Shown: piece after piece, positions 1-5,231 of the stretch
Numbering within the stretch: position 1 is the first letter of the stretch
Layout: each line of letters opens with the position of its first letter
DNA from: Deltaproteobacteria bacterium
GTDB lineage: Bacteria; Desulfobacterota; Desulfobacteria; Desulfobacterales; JAFDCJ01
NCBI GenBank assembly: GCA_024277475.1
Contig: JAJRVC010000378.1
Location: 1-5,231 of the forward strand
Reading direction: 5' to 3'
Length of the DNA stretch: 5,231 nt
The notes under the pieces: generated by a model
Seen by the model: only the letters and a program-made list of their open reading frames with translations
The model's database searches: none
Told to the model about the DNA's origin: nothing
Position numbers and translations under genes: made by a program

Positions 1-225
1 CAAATTGGCATTAAATACAGTCCGTTCTCAAAAAATACCGCTCGACGTCCCGCAAATCTTCTTGCCAGTCTGGGGCGAAAGAAAAATAATCCAACTAACT
101 CCGAGCGGGCGCCGCAATACCAGATCACCGACCGTCAACGCCAACTGATCACCAGTTTGAATTCTGAAGATATCGATTTTTACCAGCGCGCCCGAAACCA
201 ATTTGCGCCAAAGAGCGGTGAATAG
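1..225 (+). CDS. C-terminal end of a probable sulfotransferase (5' partial)
   Basis: The first reading frame is open from base 1 to the TAG at 223-225 and gives the last 74 residues of a protein whose start lies outside the window. The tail is basic and polar, and ends with a stretch reading LNSEDIDFYQRARNQF. That resembles the C-terminal end of bacterial sulfotransferases (Sulfotransfer_1/2-like), where a short segment with an acidic D and Y, of the type 'N.eDi.lY..a...f', follows the catalytic fold. No PAPS-binding loop is visible because the N-terminal part is missing, so the call rests on this tail and on the two other sulfotransferase modules in the same locus. The stop lies 3 bases before the next start, so the gene is very likely co-transcribed with its downstream neighbour. 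Another nucleotide- or sugar-modifying enzyme cannot be excluded. Confidence 0.5.
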   Translation, partial: QIGIKYSPFSKNTARRPANLLASLGRKKNNPTNSERAPQYQITDRQRQLITSLNSEDIDFYQRARNQFAPKSGE

Positions 226-228
226 CCC

Positions 229-1083
229 ATGTCAGAATCCTCCACCGACTGCATTTTCATGATTGAGCCGGGCTATCTTGAATGGCAGGGGATTTTGCTG
301 ATTTCTTCGCTGCTTGAATTCAAGAGCGACGATGGCGATATCATCGCCTATTGCCGGGGTGAGAGGATATCCGGACTAAAGGCCGAAACACGGGAATTCC
401 TGGATGCGAACGGTATAGAAATCCGGCCATTGTCAAATCCGTTTTCTCCGGTGTACCCGCAGGGCAACAAGATTGTCGCCGCCGTTGCGCATGGTCCCGA
501 CAGGAATTTTGTTTTCCTTGATACCGATGTCATGATTCTCAAGGCCGCCAAATTTTCAAAAATAGCCAAACAAGGCGTATTCAGCGCAGCCGCCGGCAAA
601 AAATCCTGGCCGGAACGCGATGATCATCGTTCGAGCTGGGAAAAAGCCTATCAGCATTGCAACGTTCCCTTTGATTTTGATGCTGAATCACTCAACGATC
701 GCGCACCCTATTTTAATGCCGGGGTAGTCGGCTTCGCCTCAGGAGATAATTTGGCAAAAGAATGGCTGGATGTCGCGCTCACACTGGACAACACCAACCT
801 CCCGGACCGACGCCCCTGGCTTGACCAAGTTTCCCTGCCCATTGCAGTCAAAAGAAAGTCGCTAAAAGTTAAACCACTGCCCAAAATTTGGAACCGGGGT
901 CTGAACAATCAACTCAAGCTTCCGGATGCAACGATCATTGGCCACTACCATCGTGCGCGGCGCCTCAAACAACACCGCCTGATCTCCCGGGCGAATGGTC
1001 TACTTCAAAAATATAGCAGATTTTCCCGACTTAAGGAGATGATCAAAACGATACATCCCGAGGATAACTATGATAAATATTAG
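229..1083 (+). CDS. GT8-like glycosyltransferase
   Basis: A 284-residue protein, probably a cytoplasmic retaining-type glycosyltransferase of the GT-A fold, related to family 8 (NDP-sugar donor). Visible signs, in order: an N-terminal beta strand and helix starting near C8 (IFMIEPGYLEWQGILLISSL); YPQGNKI at 76-82, where related enzymes have an NK motif; the metal-binding DxD in FLDTDVMIL (D98-T99-D100); YFNAGVVGF at 161-169, the GT8-type 'FNAG' acceptor-side motif; DQ at 199-200; WNRGLN at 221-226; and a C-terminal HYHRARR at 239-245, where GT8 members carry a metal-binding His. The basic tail at 242-270 could touch the membrane. There is no signal peptide or membrane helix. ATG 229 is preferred because it leaves the first GT-A strand complete; the preceding ribosome site is weak, so translation probably couples to the upstream gene 3 bases away. 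Donor and acceptor sugars cannot be read from sequence. The family call is good, the specificity unknown. Confidence 0.78.
   Translation: MSESSTDCIFMIEPGYLEWQGILLISSLLEFKSDDGDIIAYCRGERISGLKAETREFLDANGIEIRPLSNPFSPVYPQGNKIVAAVAHGPDRNFVFLDTDVMILKAAKFSKIAKQGVFSAAAGKKSWPERDDHRSSWEKAYQHCNVPFDFDAESLNDRAPYFNAGVVGFASGDNLAKEWLDVALTLDNTNLPDRRPWLDQVSLPIAVKRKSLKVKPLPKIWNRGLNNQLKLPDATIIGHYHRARRLKQHRLISRANGLLQKYSRFSRLKEMIKTIHPEDNYDKY
1060..1064 (+). promoter_or_regulatory. Ribosome binding site for the second sulfotransferase-like gene
   Basis: GAGGA lies inside the 3' end of the GT8-like gene, five bases before the ATG at 1070. It supports ATG 1070 as the real start even though this makes the two coding regions overlap by 14 bases. 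Confidence 0.6.
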
Positions 1084-1897
1084 GCGGCAAGTTGTAAAAA
1101 TATATGGCGAACGCAATTGTGGTACGCGATTACTACAAACTATCCTCTCTACCGCTCCCGGGATTCAGCTACTTTCCCAGGGACATTCCTTCGTCGGTTC
1201 CAAACTGGCAGCAAAACTCAACTCAAAGATTCCAAATCGCATTGATGGTCGTACCATGCAGGTGCTCAAGGACAAGGACACGCTCCAGTATGCTGACAAA
1301 ACTCTGGGCTGGAAGCATGCTTTTCCTCATATTGATGCGCTTGAGAAATTCAAGGCCCCGGTAGTGGTGCTGGTGATCGCCAAACATCCCTTTTTTTGGG
1401 CAAAGAGTTTGCAAAACCGCTCCTATGCCCATTACAGTCCGCAGGATTTTTCAGAACTGAAGTTCGAGGAATATCTCAAGGCACTTTATATCCCCCCGCT
1501 TCGTGAAAATGCGCCCGATTTGTACTATAATTCCGTGCTCAATGCCTATGCAGCAAAACTGAAGAGCTATCTGGACCTCGCCCGGGCCCACCGGGAGGTA
1601 TATTTTGTTCAATACGAGACCATACTAACCGACCCGGAAACCTTCCTGGAGCAACTGGGAATAGTTTTAAAGCGTCGGACCAAGTTTAAAATGCCAACGA
1701 TCTCGACCAAAGATAAGGGCATTGGATTTGACGATTATGCCCAGAAATACACCGTGGATCGATTGCGAACACAGATTGGGCCATACCAGAGGAGTTTCAA
1801 AAAATCATATCCTGAAAAAGTACTAAATATATTTGGTTATTCGAACGCAGAACCCTTCATAACAAAGAAAATAAATCTTAAGCGCCTGGTAAAATGA
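1070..1897 (+). CDS. Sulfotransferase-like protein (ERNxGT type)
   Basis: A 275-residue protein with the two nucleotide-binding signatures expected of a PAPS-dependent sulfotransferase. Near the N-terminus the strand-loop-helix KIYGERNCGTRLL (10-22) matches the 5'-phosphosulfate-binding loop of the variant sulfotransferase group that has 'ERNSGT' rather than the common 'KTGTT'. A segment VLVIAKHPFFWAKSLQ (100-115) fits the strand and helix that bind the 3'-phosphate ('v.R/kdP..W..S'). Between them, LGWKHAFPH (79-87) resembles a GWKHG-type motif I associate with this group, and QYETILTDPETFLEQL (181-196) matches the common late 'YE.ll.dPe..l..l' element. The usual Arg before the D/HP is Lys here (K105). 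No signal peptide or membrane helix is visible, so it should act in the cytoplasm on a glycan, nucleotide sugar or other small acceptor. It overlaps the GT8-like gene by 14 bases and the membrane gene by 4 bases, indicating a tight operon. Some members of this group have no proven activity, so the fold call is firmer than the reaction. Confidence 0.7.
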   Translation: MINIRRQVVKIYGERNCGTRLLQTILSTAPGIQLLSQGHSFVGSKLAAKLNSKIPNRIDGRTMQVLKDKDTLQYADKTLGWKHAFPHIDALEKFKAPVVVLVIAKHPFFWAKSLQNRSYAHYSPQDFSELKFEEYLKALYIPPLRENAPDLYYNSVLNAYAAKLKSYLDLARAHREVYFVQYETILTDPETFLEQLGIVLKRRTKFKMPTISTKDKGIGFDDYAQKYTVDRLRTQIGPYQRSFKKSYPEKVLNIFGYSNAEPFITKKINLKRLVK

Positions 1898-2844
1898 ACA
1901 TACGCAAAACATTTCTGTTCGCAATTAAATATTTGGGGTATTTTTACTTCAGAAAAGATCCGTTTTTATTTTTATTTTCTGCATTTGTTGCTTTGTATAC
2001 GGCGAGTAATGTAGCAGCTTTTGTCCTTATATTTTCTTCTCTACGCAGCATGGTGGCCGGCGAAACCAGTGTCAGCTTCTCTGTGGGATTCCTTCCGGTC
2101 GTTGGAACGCAGACCGCGCTTTACGTCGGCCTTGGCTTGTTTGGGGCCAGCATCATATTTTTTATCGCCACCCTGCTCAGCGCCATCCGCACGGGTGCAA
2201 ATTTTGGCACCGGTCTGATTTATCGTTTTGAAAATCGTTGGGACGAAATTGACTTAAACCAGCGAAAAAATCTGGTAACCGTAGCCTCCTTTGCCACGCG
2301 CCTGTCCAAACCGGTACTCAATTCTCTGGTGCCAATTGCCATGTTCGTCGTCGGAATTGTCTATTTGTCGGCAACAAACATTTTTTTTGGTCCCGCCGCC
2401 TTCCTTGTGGGCGCTCTTGCCCTGTTTGCTTTTGTACCCGCCAATAAAATAAATTTGCATCTTGGGCAGGATGGTTTTTCCTATGAAATCAAACAAGAAG
2501 AGCTAGCCGGTCAGCGCAAAGATATTGTCCGGTTTCTCAGTCAGAAATTCAGCTCCTATCGCGCCCGGAAAATTATCGCAGCTGTCAACATTTTGATCCT
2601 TTTCCTCTTGTTGATGATCGCCGTTTTTCTGATCGGCGCAGAGCAACTTGTCGAGTATCTGGACGAACAGGCCGTGGTACTCATTGTTGTAGTCAGAGCA
2701 TCAATCCTGTCCCTCAATCGTCTGACTCTGTGTTTGAAGGTGATAAACAGCAATATTGAAATTCTACCCCAGATATTCGCGATCATTGAACGGGAGGCTT
2801 TGCCCGGGAAGGTTGTACTTGTTGATGACGATGAAGAAATGTAG
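1894..2844 (+). CDS. ABC exporter-type transmembrane domain protein lacking an ATPase domain
   Basis: A 316-residue integral membrane protein. Hydrophobic segments lie at about 23-50, 75-98, 140-160, 163-183, 227-249 and 258-278. They are preceded by an amphipathic, aromatic- and Lys-rich start (1-22) that looks like an elbow helix. The long polar loops after the second helix (99-139) and the fourth (184-226) reproduce the intracellular loops of type IV (B-type) ABC exporters. The final helix and its extension, ending ..ILPQIFAIIER (290-300), resemble the place where such a protein would continue into its nucleotide-binding domain. Here it ends instead with a short acidic tail (DDDEEM). No Walker A, signature or Walker B motif follows in any frame of the next 107 bases. 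The ATG overlaps the previous stop as ATGA, so translation is probably coupled. A role in moving a lipid-linked or finished glycan is plausible from context only. It could instead be a degenerate half transporter, or a membrane scaffold unrelated to ATP-driven transport. Confidence 0.65.
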   Translation: MNIRKTFLFAIKYLGYFYFRKDPFLFLFSAFVALYTASNVAAFVLIFSSLRSMVAGETSVSFSVGFLPVVGTQTALYVGLGLFGASIIFFIATLLSAIRTGANFGTGLIYRFENRWDEIDLNQRKNLVTVASFATRLSKPVLNSLVPIAMFVVGIVYLSATNIFFGPAAFLVGALALFAFVPANKINLHLGQDGFSYEIKQEELAGQRKDIVRFLSQKFSSYRARKIIAAVNILILFLLLMIAVFLIGAEQLVEYLDEQAVVLIVVVRASILSLNRLTLCLKVINSNIEILPQIFAIIEREALPGKVVLVDDDEEM

Positions 2845-2900
2845 CCCAATCTGTGTTAATGGTTCACTCGGGAGAGGGTTGGGTCAATTGCGCTTCCGGC

Positions 2901-2928
2901 TTGGCAGGTCATGCCGATATATTATAAA
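2901..2928 (+). promoter_or_regulatory. Candidate sigma70-type promoter for the GT2-sulfotransferase fusion gene
   Basis: The 107-base gap between the membrane gene and the next start contains TTGGCA (2901-2906), a 16-base spacer and TATAAA (2923-2928). Each hexamer matches the housekeeping consensus at five of six positions. Transcription would begin near 2935, leaving a leader of roughly 17 bases that just includes the ribosome site. An imperfect dyad, GGCA-GGTCA-TGCC (2903-2915), lies over the -35 element and could be an operator or chance. No convincing terminator separates this site from the upstream operon, so read-through is likely too. This is pattern matching only. Confidence 0.42.
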
Positions 2929-2939
2929 CGTTTGTACAT

Positions 2940-2943
2940 GGAG
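2940..2943 (+). promoter_or_regulatory. Ribosome binding site that decides the GTG start
   Basis: GGAG is placed eight bases before GTG 2952. The frame is closed upstream by TAA at 2925-2927, and no ATG lies between that stop and the conserved GT2 strand, so this site is the main reason to choose the GTG start. Confidence 0.6.
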
Positions 2944-2951
2944 CAGTCCTG

Positions 2952-5231
2952 GTGGCATCCCTTTCTATAATCATCCCCTTTTACAAGGACTTTGCCTTCG
3001 TCGAACAGGCGGTAGATTCTGTACTGATGCAGGGTCTTTCGGATTTTGAAATCATCATCGTCAACGACAACCCTGGTGAGTTTTCTCAGTCTTTTCTCGC
3101 TGATTGCAGGTTTCCGGAAGACGTAAAACTTGTCACTCACGAGACAAATAAAGGCTTGTCGGCGGCGCGAAATACGGGCTTTAGGAACTCAACAGGCGAT
3201 TTCATTGCCTATCTGGATGCTGATGACTATTATCTCCCAGGTGGCCTTGTCCGACAGTTTGAGGTCGCCTCAACTAGCGGATGTGATGTTACACATGCCA
3301 CCACAATTATGCGTGAGCGCAAGCTGTCAGGAGGTGTTTATCAGCAGATGGTCGCCAGGGACCAGCAAATGTTCAGCTGGGACAAAGCGCGCACCAATCT
3401 GAAGCGCACGCCCGAAATGCAGTTCATTATCTCTTCCTGGAAGTCCCTCTACCGGCGTAAACACCTGAACAAGACCAAAATTCTGTTCGATGAGGCACAA
3501 AGAAAGTTCGAGGATCGGCTCTATGTGCTGGAAAATGTCTTTTCCGGCGCCTCTTTTGCCTTTGTATCCGAGCCCAGCCGTATATGGCGGCGGCGGCCCG
3601 GCTCCATTACTACATCGGAAAAATCAGACACCGACATTGTGATGATGACCAATCTGATAGACAAGTGTACTGCCTTGGTGGAGCGCAAGGTGCACACAAA
3701 TTCTCTGCCGGAAATATTTTTGCAGCGCGAGGTGTTTCACTCGGTTGCCCGCCTGGTCTGGGATACCGGCATTCTGGACTTTGCGTTAGGTGAAACCGAG
3801 CTGGCCTACACCCTTAGGCCCATTCTTGAACGCGCAATTGGCCGGGCCGAAATTGACGCCGGTAGATTTTCAGACGCAATAGTCAAAAACATAGATCGCA
3901 CCAGCCTGCCCAACCCGAAAGGGGTAGCGGTTAATTCCAGGGCCTTTATCGAAATCAGTCGTTTGATCACAAAGGGCAACTGGTCCGAACTGTCGGAAAT
4001 CTATCCACCAAACTCCACCCTGAAAAAGCCGGCAAGCCTTTCGCGTGTGGCACGCAAAGCGGCAAAGCCGCTGTTATTAAGAGGGGCCACGAACGGGGTA
4101 GAACTTGTTGTCCACATCGGCCTGCATAAAACCGGAACGACCCACCTCCAGCATCAGTTATTGCGGCACCGAGTGCAGCTGCAAAATAGTGGATGGCTGT
4201 TTCCCCGCATTGGATTCACCGATCATCAGGGAACTGCGGCCAAGACCGCCGCCACCCCTGGACATCAGGGCATATTACGCGCGGTACTGGATGGTGACAA
4301 AGGTTTTTTAAAAAGTCTGCTATCTGAAATTGAAAAATCCGGATGTAAAAAAGTATTGATCAGCTGCGAAAATATGAGTTTTCCCTTTGCTTCCGATGCC
4401 CGGAGAGAAGAATTTATGGGCGCTTTTGAGAGTTTTTTTTCAGGGTTTGAAACGCGCCGGGTGGTGGCCTCTATTCGCCAGCCGGCCGCCTATTTCGAAG
4501 CGCTCTACCGGGAACGAATTACCAATTCCAGATTGCGTGAATCCCGAAGTGCCTTGCAGTTTTATGCCACCCACGGCGAGACAATACTCTCCTTTGCCGC
4601 CATGCTTGAGCCATGGAAAAAATTCGCCGATGGCAATCTGAGCCTGATATCCTACGATCAAATGCGCAAACAGCCAGACTATTTTAGTGCATTTTGCCAG
4701 TTTCTCGGGATTAACATTCGTCCTGCCACTGGCACCGGGGGCACAACATATGCCTCTCCGGGTCGTGAGATTATAGAGCAGATTCGATGCATCAACGCCA
4801 TTATGCCCCCAGGCGAAGTCAAAACGGCGACTGTCCAGTCATTCATGAACATTGCCGGCAAGCGCGCCGGTAAAAACCAGAGCTTGTCGATTCTGCCCCC
4901 CCAATCCCGGATCGAAATGACCGATTTTGCACAAGAACAATCGGAAAAGTTCTTTGTGGATTGTGGTCTGGCTATTGACTTCGATCAGATACGGACTGAC
5001 ATCGAGAGCGAGAAAAAAAGCTGGCAGGAAATCAGTACTTTGGATCATGATCTGACTTCGGCTCTGATCCACGCCAAGAATATCGTAGATTCCCTTGAGG
5101 TTGGCTCGGGTATTGGAACTGGTCGTTCGGTCGGGGGAGCAGGCGGCACGCTCACTCGCAGATTCAAGGCCTGGTTAAAAAGTCCAATTATTAAGTCATG
5201 GCTGACGAAGATCTATGGCTGGTTGCCTGCA
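2952..5231 (+). CDS. Bifunctional GT2 glycosyltransferase-sulfotransferase fusion (3' partial)
   Basis: The frame stays open for 760 codons to the window edge, so the C-terminus is missing. Residues 1 to about 225 form a GT2 (GT-A) domain: SIIIPFYKD at the first strand, VND (37-39) for the nucleotide, NKGLSAARN (66-74), the metal-binding DADD (89-92), LYRRK (166-170), the probable catalytic ED at 187-188, and RRRPGSIT (213-220). Residues 226-383 look helical and match nothing I recognise. A sulfotransferase domain then runs from about 384 to 675: PAPS loop HIGLHKTGTTHLQ (388-400), LISCENMSF (469-477) with E473 as a possible base, the 3'-phosphate element SIRQPAAYFEALYRERI (507-523), LISYDQ (565-570) and KNQSLS (641-646). 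A glycine-rich stretch (718-731) and a basic amphipathic segment (732-760) follow, possibly leading to another module. There is no signal peptide, so action is expected in the cytoplasm or at the inner membrane face. The start is GTG because the next in-frame Met (26) would remove the first GT2 strand. The two catalytic folds are well supported; the substrates, and whether both domains are active, are not known. Confidence 0.85.
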   Translation, partial: MASLSIIIPFYKDFAFVEQAVDSVLMQGLSDFEIIIVNDNPGEFSQSFLADCRFPEDVKLVTHETNKGLSAARNTGFRNSTGDFIAYLDADDYYLPGGLVRQFEVASTSGCDVTHATTIMRERKLSGGVYQQMVARDQQMFSWDKARTNLKRTPEMQFIISSWKSLYRRKHLNKTKILFDEAQRKFEDRLYVLENVFSGASFAFVSEPSRIWRRRPGSITTSEKSDTDIVMMTNLIDKCTALVERKVHTNSLPEIFLQREVFHSVARLVWDTGILDFALGETELAYTLRPILERAIGRAEIDAGRFSDAIVKNIDRTSLPNPKGVAVNSRAFIEISRLITKGNWSELSEIYPPNSTLKKPASLSRVARKAAKPLLLRGATNGVELVVHIGLHKTGTTHLQHQLLRHRVQLQNSGWLFPRIGFTDHQGTAAKTAATPGHQGILRAVLDGDKGFLKSLLSEIEKSGCKKVLISCENMSFPFASDARREEFMGAFESFFSGFETRRVVASIRQPAAYFEALYRERITNSRLRESRSALQFYATHGETILSFAAMLEPWKKFADGNLSLISYDQMRKQPDYFSAFCQFLGINIRPATGTGGTTYASPGREIIEQIRCINAIMPPGEVKTATVQSFMNIAGKRAGKNQSLSILPPQSRIEMTDFAQEQSEKFFVDCGLAIDFDQIRTDIESEKKSWQEISTLDHDLTSALIHAKNIVDSLEVGSGIGTGRSVGGAGGTLTRRFKAWLKSPIIKSWLTKIYGWLPA

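Noticed and set aside
2556..2849. 97-codon frame on the - strand opposite the end of the membrane gene.
   Set aside because: It is a low-complexity Ser/Arg-rich translation antisense to hydrophobic helices, a common artefact. No neighbouring gene is on that strand.
2845..2883. CCCAA ... TTGGG inverted pair just after the membrane gene, considered as a terminator.
   Set aside because: The stem is only five bases with a loop of about 29 bases and there is no following T run, so it is not a credible terminator.
2845..2951. A frameshifted ATPase domain following the transmembrane domain.
   Set aside because: All three forward frames of the gap were read for Walker or signature motifs and none is present. 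The next coding sequence is clearly GT2.
2911..2970. A short ATG reading frame (19 codons) in the gap before the fusion gene, overlapping its start.
   Set aside because: No ribosome site precedes it, it overlaps the candidate promoter, and the peptide resembles nothing known. It is most likely chance.
4387..4641. 84-codon frame on the + strand inside the fusion gene.
   Set aside because: It lies within the sulfotransferase coding region in another frame, has no recognisable motif, and is best explained as a shadow of the long frame.
4896..4902. Seven-C run near the end of the sulfotransferase domain as a sequencing error or switch.
   Set aside because: The frame continues with family-like sequence on both sides, so no error is indicated, and the run is short for a phase-variable C tract.

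Overview
The window reads as part of a bacterial surface-polysaccharide (capsule, exopolysaccharide or similar glycan) locus with a strong sulfation theme. All supported genes lie on the + strand, and both window edges cut through a gene. Base composition is roughly balanced by eye, with AT-rich patches. The protein families suggest a Gram-negative proteobacterium, possibly an alphaproteobacterium. That assignment is an inference of low confidence, because there is no rRNA or other marker gene here.

Layout. Positions 1-225 hold the C-terminal end of a gene that looks like a sulfotransferase. After a 3-base gap comes a complete GT8-like glycosyltransferase (229-1083). A second, different sulfotransferase-like gene (1070-1897) overlaps it by 14 bases. 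A six-helix membrane protein (1894-2844) overlaps that one by 4 bases (ATGA). It has the topology of an ABC exporter transmembrane domain but no ATPase domain. These four genes look like one translationally coupled operon. A 107-base gap follows, with a plausible sigma70-type promoter. The last gene starts at a GTG (2952), preceded by a good ribosome binding site, and stays open for 760 codons to the window end. It fuses an N-terminal GT2 glycosyltransferase to a PAPS-dependent sulfotransferase domain, with an uncharacterised helical segment between them and a glycine-rich linker after them.

How the genes could work together (inference): GT8 and GT2 add sugars. The three sulfotransferase modules, in three separate proteins and of at least two loop types (HKTGTT and ERNCGT), move sulfate from PAPS to the glycan or its precursor. 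The ABC-type membrane protein may take part in export or flipping, with its ATPase encoded elsewhere. The most interesting objects are the GT2-sulfotransferase fusion, which could couple sugar addition and sulfation in one polypeptide, and the orphan ABC transmembrane domain next to it. No RNA gene, mobile element, CRISPR array or convincing terminator was seen.
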